Positions 29,191 to 36,188 of a DNA stretch of 64,000 nucleotides are shown here, in pieces (position 1 is the stretch's first letter; each line of letters opens with the position of its first letter). Where the stretch lies: NCBI RefSeq assembly GCF_014897705.1, contig NZ_JABUXV010000005.1, positions 224,260 to 288,259 on the forward strand. The letters run 5' to 3'. The stretch comes from Brachybacterium sp. FME24. Its GTDB lineage: Bacteria > Actinomycetota > Actinomycetes > Actinomycetales > Dermabacteraceae. The position numbers were made by a program, and so were the translations under genes. The notes beneath the pieces were generated by a model that was not told the origin of the DNA, did not search any database, and saw nothing but the letters and a program-made list of their open reading frames with translations.

Positions 29191-29364
29191 ATGACCGACA
29201 ACCCCGCGAAACACAGAATCGCCGCCCCCCACGCATGGGAGGCGGCGACCGTGCAGGAACTCTGGGTGCTATCCGACCGGCTGGGCATCCCGGCGTGCGC
29301 GATCTTCACCGCGCCGCAGAAGCTCGTGCGGGGCAACGCGGAGAACGTCAGCGACCGCAACTAG
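29191..29364 (+). CDS. Possible small protein opposing the repressor gene
   Basis: 57 residues from ATG 29,191, preceded by AAGGAGG. Its last 96 bp overlap the convergent XRE gene, so one of the two may be spurious. MTDNPAKHRIAAPHAWE shows no family. Kept because of the strong Shine-Dalgarno, with low confidence. Confidence 0.35.
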   Translation: MTDNPAKHRIAAPHAWEAATVQELWVLSDRLGIPACAIFTAPQKLVRGNAENVSDRN

Positions 29365-29526
29365 CCCGTCCATGGGGAAGTTCGCTTTGCCGTCCAGCCA
29401 CGTGTAGAGGCTGGACCTGTTCACTCCGGCCTTGAATGCAAGCTCGGAGATGGTGACGCGCTGGGCTGCCGCCTCGGCGCGTATCTCTTGTCCTAGCGCG
29501 ATGGTGCGTGGGTCGATGCTGGTCAT
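29269..29526 (-). CDS. XRE-family repressor-like protein
   Basis: 85 residues from ATG 29,526. A single Cro/CI-type helix-turn-helix: RVTISELAFKAGVNRSSLYTWLDG then MDGLVAVADVLRV. Lacks a C-terminal peptidase domain, as in small actinophage immunity repressors and Cro-like proteins. It faces the switch region with direct repeats at 29,547-29,648. Probable regulator of lysogeny; immunity function is inferred. Confidence 0.8.
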   Translation of the reverse strand: MTSIDPRTIALGQEIRAEAAAQRVTISELAFKAGVNRSSLYTWLDGKANFPMDGLVAVADVLRVAPHELLRRGEDRARRDAQPVG

Positions 29527-29546
29527 GCCTCAAATGTACGTCCATG

Positions 29547-29680
29547 CGGTCAGAGTGTCCATACTTGCGGACGCATAGCCTACTTGTAAGTAAGGTCAAG
29601 GCTTGTTAAAACCCTGGTCAAGAGTCCTTATTTCCGGTCAGAGTGTCCGCCAAACCGTGTAGCTTGTACTTATCGCCCCG
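29547..29680. promoter_or_regulatory. Lysis-lysogeny switch region with operator-like repeats
   Basis: CGGTCAGAGTGTCC is repeated exactly at 29,547-29,560 and 29,635-29,648, with a degenerate copy (GGTCAAGAGTCC) near 29,616. A hyphenated palindrome TACTT-GT-AAGTA lies at 29,581-29,592. The region separates the leftward repressor gene from the rightward early genes, as expected for operators. Repressor binding is inferred. Confidence 0.6.
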
Positions 29681-30019
29681 GACGAACGGCCCACCAGCCA
29701 GACGGAAGAGTGGCAGAGGTACTTCTCAACTACATAGCAAGACACTCCCGGCTAGGAGTCGCTACGACGTTTGACTGCCGAGGGGATCAGGCCTGCAGCT
29801 AGGGCCGGACACACGAGTCCATAACACTGCCGAGACCATCACCCCGTACGTGATGGAGCGAGCGTCCCCGTACTACATGGGCCGCGCCGGAGTGAACCGG
29901 CCACCACACACACCAAAGCCCCGTGCCGTTCAATCCGGCCATCCTCGGAGGTAGACCGAGGCGGGGTGCGCATATTTTTTGCCCAACGATTCCTGATATC
30001 CGGACACGAGGAGCACCAC
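29649..30019 (+). other. Long non-coding leader of the early operon
   Basis: About 370 bases without a credible gene on either strand, between the operator repeats and the first rightward gene. Near its end CCTCGG (29,943-29,948) pairs with CCGAGG (29,956-29,961), followed by a T-run at 29,975-29,980. This could be a leader attenuator. No known riboswitch recognised. Confidence 0.45.
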
Positions 30020-30238
30020 ATGGACACCACATGCGACTACTTCACCGCAACACCCGAAACGCAGGCACAGATGATCACTGACTCGAAGGCCCGCCTCGCC
30101 CGCACTCATCGCGGCCCCGACAACTGGTCGGCAGACATGGCCCTCTCGAACCGGCGCGCATTCGCCGCACTCGCCGCCATGCGCAACGGAACACCCCGAC
30201 CCACCTGGGGCCGACGCAACGCAGGAGCCGCCAAGTGA
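30020..30238 (+). CDS. Small phage protein, first early gene
   Basis: 72 residues from ATG 30,020, preceded by GAGGAG. An upstream in-frame start at 29,966 lies in the terminator-like stem. Tandem helices with Arg/Ala (KARLARTHRGPDNWSADMAL) suggest a small DNA-associated or host-interacting protein; no family recognised. Overlaps the next gene by four bases. Confidence 0.65.
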   Translation: MDTTCDYFTATPETQAQMITDSKARLARTHRGPDNWSADMALSNRRAFAALAAMRNGTPRPTWGRRNAGAAK

Positions 30239-30426
30239 ACGACACGAAGCACGCATACACGGTCCAGGAAGCAGCCGACGCTCTCGGCCTGTCCCGCTCC
30301 ACCGTCCAGAAACTCCTGCACACCACCGACCCCGTTGATTTCCTGCCCTCCGCACTCATGGGCAGTAAACGACTCATCCGCCCCGCACACATCGAAGCGT
30401 GGCTCGACCGACACATGGAGGACTGA
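30235..30426 (+). CDS. Excisionase-family helix-turn-helix protein
   Basis: 63 residues from GTG 30,235. YTVQEAADALGLSRSTVQKLL followed by MGSKRLIRPAHIEAWLD is the MerR-like excisionase/AlpA fold. It may be the recombination directionality factor for the integrase or an early regulator. Coupled to the preceding gene by a four-base overlap. Confidence 0.8.
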   Translation: MNDTKHAYTVQEAADALGLSRSTVQKLLHTTDPVDFLPSALMGSKRLIRPAHIEAWLDRHMED

Positions 30427-30429
30427 CCC

Positions 30430-30543
30430 ATGACCAGTTACGCGCTCGAAACTCTCGCAGGTATCGCCTGCGTATCCATCGCTGTCGGCTGGTTCCTCGC
30501 CGGTATCGCCTACTTCACCTGGCCGCGCCGCAATGCCCGCTGA
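30430..30543 (+). CDS. Tiny single-span membrane protein
   Basis: 37 residues from ATG 30,430. A hydrophobic segment (LAGIACVSIAVGWFLAGIAY) is followed by a positively charged tail WPRRNAR, a classic N-out/C-in single-span protein. It sits 3 bp after the excisionase-like gene. Possible superinfection or membrane role; unproven. Confidence 0.55.
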   Translation: MTSYALETLAGIACVSIAVGWFLAGIAYFTWPRRNAR

Positions 30544-30583
30544 CCAGTCCCCCGCCACCGTTACCAACCGAAAGAAGCCCACC

Positions 30584-30808
30584 ATGCACGTATCGACCCG
30601 CATCGAGCGCGAGAACGCCGCCATTGAACTCTGCAACATCTTCGGATTTGACTTCGAACTGGCAATGGAGCACGTGGCCGACTACATCAACCCTCGTGGG
30701 ACTAGGCGGGCACACGTGCCCCTGGGGCGCATCCCCCGCGACATGGCACCCGGCGTGAACGTCCACGGCCTCTCTCGCCGCGACTACGCAGCGCCCAAGG
30801 CGGCGTGA
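30584..30808 (+). CDS. Small hypothetical phage protein
   Basis: 74 residues from ATG 30,584, preceded by GAAAGAAG; ATG 30,533 upstream is also in frame but overlaps the tiny membrane gene. Contains IERENAAIELCNIFGFDF and a Gly/Arg-rich C-terminal half. No family recognised. Confidence 0.55.
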   Translation: MHVSTRIERENAAIELCNIFGFDFELAMEHVADYINPRGTRRAHVPLGRIPRDMAPGVNVHGLSRRDYAAPKAA

Positions 30809-30811
30809 ACC

Positions 30812-31033
30812 GTGGCAAGGCACAGTTTCGGCAACGTCACCGGAAGGCGACGGCTGATCAGTTACCCGGACACCACGGGCGATACCGCCTCCGACCGCGT
30901 GGACAAGTGGCGGGCGCGTATCGAGCTGGCACCCATCGCGTACATGGCCACATCGACTCTCCTGTCACGTCGCGCGACCAACGCACAGTGCGCAGACATG
31001 ATCCGCCACCTGTCCAAGTGGATCGCCGCATGA
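30812..31033 (+). CDS. Small hypothetical phage protein
   Basis: 73 residues from GTG 30,812, three bases after the preceding stop. Basic and partly helical (KWRARIELAPIAYM, MIRHLSKWIA). Overlaps the next gene as ATGA. No family recognised. Confidence 0.6.
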   Translation: MARHSFGNVTGRRRLISYPDTTGDTASDRVDKWRARIELAPIAYMATSTLLSRRATNAQCADMIRHLSKWIAA

Positions 31034-31158
31034 CATCCCGCGTAAACGAGATAGCGGTCCTCATCGCATGCAACGCCGACCGGTGGACAACACGAACCCA
31101 CCGGATGCGCGCACACATCTACATCACCCGTAACGGACTCGAATACAGGAGCAGATGA
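31030..31158 (+). CDS. Small protein ending in HIYIT-GLEYRS motif
   Basis: 42 residues from ATG 31,030, overlapping the previous stop. The C-terminus AHIYITRNGLEYRSR recurs, out of frame and without a start, as a remnant at 31,608-31,664, showing that this segment was duplicated together with the following gene. Confidence 0.6.
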   Translation: MTSRVNEIAVLIACNADRWTTRTHRMRAHIYITRNGLEYRSR

Positions 31159-31159
31159 C

Positions 31160-31600
31160 ATGGCAATTCTTGACCCCGGTATCCAGCAGGCATCCGCCAA
31201 CCTCATCGCCACACACAAGCGCGTCGTGAAGGACAAGAACCGACAGATCAGCGAACTGCAGGCCAGCAACGGTGCACTACAGCGTGCACTACAGGAACGC
31301 CCCGAGGCGCAGGAGAACCCCCGCCCCCTCACCGCCGACGACATCCCGGTCCGTGAGTTCGAGGCGATGGCAGACCGTGCGCTTGCACGGTGGGACCGCG
31401 CCAAGACGGTCTGGGCACCACGAGACGCCATGCGCGAGGCCATGCGCGCCGCTCTCACCCCGCCCCCGTCCCGCCCCGAGGGTGCCGAGGAACTGCAGGC
31501 GCTGATCCGCCAGGCCGAGGCGGAGGGCGAAGGCGCGGACAACGAAGCGCTCGCCAACTATCTCGCCGCCCGCCTGATCGACCCGACCGTTAAGGAGTAG
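31160..31600 (+). CDS. Coiled-coil phage protein, copy 1 of a duplicated pair
   Basis: 146 residues from ATG 31,160. The N-terminal half is an extended helix (KRVVKDKNRQISELQASNGAL), followed by NPRPLTADDI and TPPPSRPEGAEELQAL. The last two motifs recur in the next gene, marking the pair as paralogues. Function unknown; the architecture suggests an oligomerising early protein. Confidence 0.7.
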   Translation: MAILDPGIQQASANLIATHKRVVKDKNRQISELQASNGALQRALQERPEAQENPRPLTADDIPVREFEAMADRALARWDRAKTVWAPRDAMREAMRAALTPPPSRPEGAEELQALIRQAEAEGEGADNEALANYLAARLIDPTVKE

Positions 31601-31607
31601 TCATGAC

Positions 31608-31664
31608 CGCGCACGCAAGCACATTTACATCACCCAAGACGGACTCGAATACAGGAGCAACTGA
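31608..31664 (+). pseudogene. Remnant of duplicated small gene
   Basis: In this frame the sequence reads KHIYITQDGLEYRSN then TGA, matching the C-terminus of the 31,030 gene. No ATG, GTG or TTG precedes it in frame since the TGA at 31,575. It is a decayed 3' end left by tandem duplication. Confidence 0.7.
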
Positions 31665-31665
31665 C

Positions 31666-32208
31666 ATGGACAACCAGGAACGAAACCGGGAAGCACTAGT
31701 CGACCACATCGCCGAGCAAGACCGCATTCTCCGACGACGCAACGAGCAGATCGCGCGGCAGGCTAAGCAGATCGAGAACCAGTCCCGTAACGCAGAGGAA
31801 GATCAGCGGGCAATCGAGGCGATCGAGGCCGAGCGGGACGAGTACCGCGCCATGCACTCCGAGCAGATCAAGACGATCGCCCGCCTGCAGAAGAACCCCC
31901 GCCCCCTCACCGCCGACGACATTACCGACGAGATGGTCGTTCGCGGGGCCGAGGCAATCCGGGGCATCGTGGCCGACTCCCTCCCCGTTCACGGGTCGCA
32001 CATCTCCCGCGCACGCACTGCTACCAAGGTTCTCCTCGCCGCTCTCACCTCGCCCCCGTCCCGCCCCGAAGGAGCCGAGGAGTTGGCAGAGGTGCTGGAC
32101 CGCATGGACCCCACCGCAATAGGGGGACCACTGACGGCACAGGAAGTCATCGCCCTGGCCGACCACCTCGCCTCTCGTGGCGTCCGCGCCACTGGAAAGG
32201 ACAACTGA
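31666..32208 (+). CDS. Coiled-coil phage protein, copy 2 of a duplicated pair
   Basis: 180 residues from ATG 31,666 (MDNQERNREAL), with AGGAGC upstream. An in-frame ATG at 31,603 would translate the duplicated remnant in a foreign frame, so I do not use it. A long Gln/Arg/Glu-rich coiled coil (about residues 10-75) precedes NPRPLTADDI and SPPSRPEGAEELAEVL, as in copy 1. Confidence 0.7.
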   Translation: MDNQERNREALVDHIAEQDRILRRRNEQIARQAKQIENQSRNAEEDQRAIEAIEAERDEYRAMHSEQIKTIARLQKNPRPLTADDITDEMVVRGAEAIRGIVADSLPVHGSHISRARTATKVLLAALTSPPSRPEGAEELAEVLDRMDPTAIGGPLTAQEVIALADHLASRGVRATGKDN

Positions 32209-32209
32209 C

Positions 32210-32464
32210 ATGACCCCCACGCGCACGTTCACCGGATACGCCGAAGTCATCACCCAGTTCCTCACCGACTACCAGCTCCCCGAACCCCGCGCCGTGTTCA
32301 TCTACACGGAGGGCAACGCGATCTCGTTCCTGTTCGACGGCGACTCCGAAACCGCCGAACTCATCTCCGAATCCCTCTACTGGGAAACCAACGAACTAGA
32401 CATCACCGTCGCCACCGTGAAGTACGACGGTGTGCACATCACCGCACAGGTGTACGAATCATGA
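32210..32464 (+). CDS. Small hypothetical phage protein
   Basis: 84 residues from ATG 32,210, preceded by AAAGGA. Predicted alpha/beta with TEGNAISFLFDGDSETAEL and ITVATVKYDGVHITAQVY. No family recognised. Overlaps the next gene by four bases. Confidence 0.6.
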   Translation: MTPTRTFTGYAEVITQFLTDYQLPEPRAVFIYTEGNAISFLFDGDSETAELISESLYWETNELDITVATVKYDGVHITAQVYES

Positions 32465-32616
32465 CCCGCGACGACTGGAAACCGTTCGTGTGCAAGTCGC
32501 GCGGCTACGGCTTCTGGTACGTGTCCTTCCCCACCTGCACCATGCGGGAACTCTACGCAACCCAAGCCGAAGCCTTCACCCACGCCCTCGAAATCGCTAG
32601 GAGACAACGCCGATGA
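32461..32616 (+). CDS. Very small phage protein
   Basis: 51 residues from ATG 32,461, with ATGA overlaps at both ends, strong evidence of a real coupled gene. Reads MTRDDWKPFVCKSRGYGFWY; the aromatic-rich compact domain followed by a helix suggests a small nucleic-acid or exonuclease accessory protein, by position only. Precedes the YqaJ exonuclease. Confidence 0.65.
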   Translation: MTRDDWKPFVCKSRGYGFWYVSFPTCTMRELYATQAEAFTHALEIARRQRR

Positions 32617-33299
32617 CGCTAACCATCTTCCCCGAGCTTGAGCAAGGGTCAAGCGAGTGGATTCAAGCGCGAGCAGGAATCGTCACCGCTAGCACCGTTG
32701 GGAAGCTGCTCACCTCGACAGGCAAGGTCGCCAACAACGACACGTCACGCACGCTGATCGAAACCCTAGCCCTCGAACGCATCACCGGACGGGTCGAAAC
32801 CATGCGCCCCACGTTCGACATGGCAAGAGGGACCGCACTCGAACCCTCAGCGCGAGAGGTGTACGCCGAACGCAGAGCGCCCGTCACCGAGGTTGGATTC
32901 GGTCGCATCGATCAGGACGGGTACTCGTTCGGCGGATCGCCAGACGGTCTAGTCGATGAGCTAGGGGGCCTCGAAATCAAGTGCCCCAAGCCGCTCACCC
33001 ACTTCCGCACCACCCTCGACCAGAACGTGCCGAGGATCTACCTTCCCCAGATCCACGGAAACATGCTCGTATTCGACGCCGACTGGTGGGATTTCATGTC
33101 CTACGCGCCCGGCATGTCGCCCTTCGTTAAGCGCGTGCACCGGGACACGGAATGGGACGACGCAATCACCGAAGCCGCACATCTGGCAGAGGATGCCATC
33201 CGCGCCCTCATCCAGGCGTACGGAGACACAACGGCAGGCAACCACCCCACCGAGCATTTCGACCCGTTCGACACAGAGGAAGTGATCACCTTTGGCTGA
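32613..33299 (+). CDS. YqaJ-like viral exonuclease
   Basis: 228 residues. Lambda-exonuclease-type PD-(D/E)XK fold: WIQARAGIVTASTVGKLL, then RGTALEPSAREVY (Glu), GGSPDGLVDELGGLEIKCP (Asp and ExK) and YLPQIHGNMLV (Gln). Digests 5' ends to give 3' single strands for recombination. The usual annealase partner is not obvious; the next gene occupies that position. Confidence 0.9.
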   Translation: MTLTIFPELEQGSSEWIQARAGIVTASTVGKLLTSTGKVANNDTSRTLIETLALERITGRVETMRPTFDMARGTALEPSAREVYAERRAPVTEVGFGRIDQDGYSFGGSPDGLVDELGGLEIKCPKPLTHFRTTLDQNVPRIYLPQIHGNMLVFDADWWDFMSYAPGMSPFVKRVHRDTEWDDAITEAAHLAEDAIRALIQAYGDTTAGNHPTEHFDPFDTEEVITFG

Positions 33300-33834
33300 C
33301 ATTCGAGCAGCTATCCAGCCACGCAGCGACCAACTCAACTACGAGTCCTTCCTGTCAGGCCCCGCCGTTCTCACCATTGAGCGGACCGAGGACTACCGAG
33401 ACGAGAAGGGCCAGCCGCGCGTCGCCATCCACATGGTGGAGCAGCCGGGGAAGCCGTTTAAGGCGAACGCAACCAACCTGCGCCTACTCGCCATCGCGTG
33501 GGGAGACGACGATACGGACTGGCCTGGTCGCCGCGTGCAGCTCACCGCCGACCCCACGATCGTCTACGGCGGCAAGGCCGTTGGGGGCATCGTCGTCACC
33601 GCTGTCTCCCACCTCCCGCAACGGTTCACGGCAAAGCTTTCCGTGACTCGCGGCAAGAAGCGGGAGTTCCCCGTGGAGATCCTCCCCACCGAGCAGCCCC
33701 CACCGATCCCCGCGTTCAACACGCTGGCCGACGCGCACGCCTACTACCGGGAACGACAGCAGGCAGGCGCGTCACCCAACGAACTCGCCGCCATCCAGGC
33801 AGCAGCACCCACCGAAACACAGGAGAACACGTGA
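33292..33834 (+). CDS. Putative recombination-associated protein
   Basis: 180 residues from TTG 33,292, overlapping the exonuclease gene by eight bases. A beta-rich middle (NLRLLAIAWGDDDTDWPGRRVQL, shortened here) suggests an OB-like fold; the C-terminal half is Pro/Ala-rich. Position after YqaJ suggests a single-strand-binding or annealing partner, but I recognise no RecT, Erf or Sak motif. Confidence 0.6.
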   Translation: MADIRAAIQPRSDQLNYESFLSGPAVLTIERTEDYRDEKGQPRVAIHMVEQPGKPFKANATNLRLLAIAWGDDDTDWPGRRVQLTADPTIVYGGKAVGGIVVTAVSHLPQRFTAKLSVTRGKKREFPVEILPTEQPPPIPAFNTLADAHAYYRERQQAGASPNELAAIQAAAPTETQENT

Positions 33835-34133
33835 GCTGGCCCAACGATTACGAGACCATCGCCTCGGTCGAATGGCGATACGAGTCCTGGGAATACGACC
33901 AGACCGAGGTGTATCGCCGGAAGGACGGCGCACTGTTCCGTGCTTCCGACTCGGGATGCTCATGCCCGATCCCATTCGAGGACACCACCGAGGCCGACCT
34001 GACCCCCATCCGGTCGCTTGCCGAATGGAACCAGTTCGCGCGGGGAAGCCTCGGGGACAGCAGTAGCCCCGACCTGACCCTGCGCGATATCGAGGAAGCT
34101 GCGGCCATCATCCGTAAGCACCTCACAGCCTGA
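33831..34133 (+). CDS. Small actinophage protein with SGCSCPIPFE motif
   Basis: 100 residues from GTG 33,831, with AGGAG upstream and a four-base overlap with the preceding stop. The core WRYESWEYDQTEVYRRKDG then SDSGCSCPIPFEDTT is a conserved actinophage arrangement; two cysteines may bind metal. Function unknown. Confidence 0.7.
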   Translation: MSWPNDYETIASVEWRYESWEYDQTEVYRRKDGALFRASDSGCSCPIPFEDTTEADLTPIRSLAEWNQFARGSLGDSSSPDLTLRDIEEAAAIIRKHLTA

Positions 34134-34178
34134 CCCGCTCCACCCCCGCATCACACCCCAACACACAGGAGAAACACT

Positions 34179-34667
34179 TTGGCTCAGATCAGCTTTGAAG
34201 GCCGTATCACCGCAGACGCAGAGATCAAGTACGGAAACGACGGAAAGCCCCGCGCATCGTTCAGCGTTGCCGAGAACTTTCGGGCGCAGAACCGGCAGAC
34301 GCAGGAGTGGGAGGACAGCGGCGTGACGTTCCATAACGTGACGCTGTTCGGTCGGCTCGCCGAGTCCGCGCCGCTCACCAAGGGACAGGTTGTCACCGTG
34401 GCGGGTACGCAGAAGTCGCGGGCATACACGAACAACGCGGGTGAGCAGAAGCAGTGGACGGAGACGACCACGAACACGGTCGGCGTGGTGCCCATCCCGC
34501 CGCGTGCCGGTGCCGCCTCGCCGTCTCCCCAGGGCGAGCAGTTCAACCCGCAGTACGCCCCGCAGCAGCCCGAACAGCAGGGATTCGCACAGCAGGGATG
34601 GCCCCAGGCTACACAGCCGGGACAGGGCCGGCAGCAGGGCTACGGACTCACTGATCCGCCGTTCTGA
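34179..34667 (+). CDS. ssb: Single-stranded DNA-binding protein
   Basis: 162 residues from TTG 34,179, with AGGAG upstream. OB fold (ISFEGRITADAEIKYGNDG, FHNVTLFGRLAESAPLTKG), then a Gln/Gly/Pro-rich linker and the C-terminal tip TDPPF that recruits partners. Protects phage single-stranded DNA in replication and YqaJ recombination. Confidence 0.9.
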   Translation: MAQISFEGRITADAEIKYGNDGKPRASFSVAENFRAQNRQTQEWEDSGVTFHNVTLFGRLAESAPLTKGQVVTVAGTQKSRAYTNNAGEQKQWTETTTNTVGVVPIPPRAGAASPSPQGEQFNPQYAPQQPEQQGFAQQGWPQATQPGQGRQQGYGLTDPPF

Positions 34668-34770
34668 CCGATGGGTAACCCGGAATAGTCGCCACGCTAT
34701 TCCAGCTTAACCCCGCACCACCCGCGCGACAGGCAGGCGAGCCGGTTCAAGTCCGGCCGCGCACCCAGCA

Positions 34771-34804
34771 AGCGTCACCAACCGGTGGCGCTTTTCCTTA
34801 CGCC
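34771..34804 (+). promoter_or_regulatory. Stem-loop/YATGCCC punctuation element, copy a
   Basis: AGCGTCACC (34,771-34,779) pairs with GGTGGCGCT (34,784-34,792) with one G-U wobble, then TTTTCC and TTACGCCC, followed by a Shine-Dalgarno and ATG 34,822. First of the repeated elements; also terminator-like because of the T-run after ssb. Confidence 0.6.
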
Positions 34805-34821
34805 CAATGAACGGAGACGAC

Positions 34822-35031
34822 ATGCCCTTTGATGGCTTCGGCGCACGCATCAATGACCATTATCCGATTCCTACCTACTATCCTGGGAGCATGGAGCAGC
34901 CCGCAGAAATCACCGTGTACTGCTCATGCGGGCAATACGAATACTTCTCCCAAGCATCAGCAGGCGGGGGATGCGACACGGACTGGCGCGACGACTACGA
35001 GAAGCATCTACAGGAGGTTGAAAATGAGTGA
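34822..35031 (+). CDS. Small Cys-containing phage protein
   Basis: 69 residues from ATG 34,822, after CGGAG; an in-frame ATG at 34,807 is less likely. ITVYCSCGQYEYFSQA and GGCDTDWRDDYEKHL. The CxC pair and a third Cys may bind metal. Function unknown. Overlaps the next gene. Confidence 0.6.
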   Translation: MPFDGFGARINDHYPIPTYYPGSMEQPAEITVYCSCGQYEYFSQASAGGGCDTDWRDDYEKHLQEVENE

Positions 35032-35380
35032 CCAGAAGCCCTCACGCCCCGCAACCTGGGACGAGATCGAAACAGGATTCCACGAGTACGCATCCGAACT
35101 TACGAAGGGGGAACTATCCCTAGCGGAAGACGGGGGAACTTCCTACCCGCCCGACTACGCAGACTGGGTGGTGTCCATGCACGCGGCGCGGGAATGGCTC
35201 GCCGCGCATGACGCCCGTGTCAAGCGTGACGCCGCTAGGGATGCGCTCGACGGGCTGGCGGCAGAGTCCCGCGCGCTGGCCCGCGACATGGAGCCTCACG
35301 ACCAGGGATCGAACGCCTACACCGCACGTGCCGCACGCCTCTACCGCGACACCCACCACCCCGAGGACGTGAACCAGTGA
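35024..35380 (+). CDS. Hypothetical phage protein
   Basis: 118 residues from ATG 35,024, with CAGGAGG upstream. Acidic N-terminus (TWDEIETGFHEYASEL) and helical C-terminus (ALDGLAAESRALARDME). No family recognised. Overlaps both neighbours, so co-translated. Confidence 0.65.
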   Translation: MSDQKPSRPATWDEIETGFHEYASELTKGELSLAEDGGTSYPPDYADWVVSMHAAREWLAAHDARVKRDAARDALDGLAAESRALARDMEPHDQGSNAYTARAARLYRDTHHPEDVNQ

Positions 35381-35592
35381 ACATCACCCCTGACGTGTGG
35401 CCCGCCGACACCGAGCACCTGCGTACCCGTATCACTCGCCTGGAAGCACAGTCCGAGACGCGCGGGTTGCAGATCGAGTACATGAAGGCACGCATCCAGT
35501 CCGTGCGGGACGTGCTGGACAACATCGACACGTCGAACGACCCGGCACTGCATGACGGATTCGCAGACATACTCCACGCCCTGGAAGTGTGA
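35377..35592 (+). CDS. Small helical phage protein
   Basis: 71 residues from GTG 35,377. A coiled-coil segment (LRTRITRLEAQSETRGLQ) is followed by VRDVLDNIDTSNDPALHDG. Function unknown. Last of three coupled genes before element b. Confidence 0.6.
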   Translation: MNITPDVWPADTEHLRTRITRLEAQSETRGLQIEYMKARIQSVRDVLDNIDTSNDPALHDGFADILHALEV

Positions 35593-35632
35593 CTATGGCT
35601 CGACGCTAGTAACAGTTCCTCTCTGACCACTT

Positions 35633-35668
35633 AAGGCATCCCGACATGGGGTGCCTTTTCTCATGCCC
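35633..35668 (+). promoter_or_regulatory. Stem-loop/YATGCCC punctuation element, copy b
   Basis: AAGGCATCCC (35,633-35,642) pairs with GGGGTGCCTT (35,648-35,657), one G-U wobble, followed by TTC and TCATGCCC at 35,661-35,668. AAAAGGAGG and ATG 35,686 follow. Terminator-like as well. Confidence 0.65.
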
Positions 35669-35685
35669 AAAAGGAGGCGAACCCA

Positions 35686-35799
35686 ATGGACAACTCGACT
35701 CTGGCACGTGTCCGCCGTATCGCAGAAACCGCCGCGCGAGCCGGTGTAGCAATCCACCCCCGCTACATCATCGCCGTGATTGATGGGAGGAAGTGTTGA
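35686..35799 (+). CDS. Tiny phage protein
   Basis: 37 residues from ATG 35,686, with AAAAGGAGG upstream, ending in a four-base overlap (TTGA) with the RusA-like gene. Helical and basic (LARVRRIAETAARAGVA). Too short to assign; the strong Shine-Dalgarno and coupling support it. Confidence 0.6.
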   Translation: MDNSTLARVRRIAETAARAGVAIHPRYIIAVIDGRKC

Positions 35800-36179
35800 G
35801 GCAGCAGTTCTCGATGCTGGTCCCGATGGAGTTGGCGATCAGCAACAACCGCACCGCGCAGGTCTGGAAGCGGCAGAAGGTGAAGGACGGCATGAAGGCC
35901 CTCACCCGTGAAGCCGCGAAGGATCGTTACCCGGTCGGTAAAGCCACTATCTGGGTCGGCATCGAGAAACGCACACGTGGCGCATACGACCCTGTAAACC
36001 TCACCGACACGTTCAAGGCCATGGTCGATGAACTCGTGAACATGGGCGTGCTTGATGAAGACGACTACCACCATGTATCCGGTCCCTGGCTCTACCACGC
36101 AGGCATCGACAAGCACATGCCCGCACGGACGATCCGCGCAACTATCACGCTCGTGGACTACCACCCCAAACCCATCTAA
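35796..36179 (+). CDS. RusA-like Holliday junction resolvase
   Basis: 127 residues from TTG 35,796; GGGAGG lies five bases upstream, favouring it over GTG 35,793. The RusA signature is YDPVNLTDTFKAMVDEL followed by GVLDEDDYHH, which supplies the acidic active site. Resolves four-way junctions formed in phage recombination and replication before packaging. Confidence 0.85.
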   Translation: MRQQFSMLVPMELAISNNRTAQVWKRQKVKDGMKALTREAAKDRYPVGKATIWVGIEKRTRGAYDPVNLTDTFKAMVDELVNMGVLDEDDYHHVSGPWLYHAGIDKHMPARTIRATITLVDYHPKPI

Positions 36180-36188
36180 GGAGGTCGC

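Noticed and set aside
29038..29232. Short minus-strand frame upstream of the leftward promoter
   Set aside because: Overlaps the promoter boxes and lacks a Shine-Dalgarno or family likeness.
34721..34768. T-arm-like hairpin (GCCGG-TTCAAGT-CCGGC) flanked by GCGCG/CGCGC, as in a tRNA 3' end
   Set aside because: No D-arm, anticodon arm or full acceptor stem can be drawn upstream; at best a chance mini-helix or tRNA relic.
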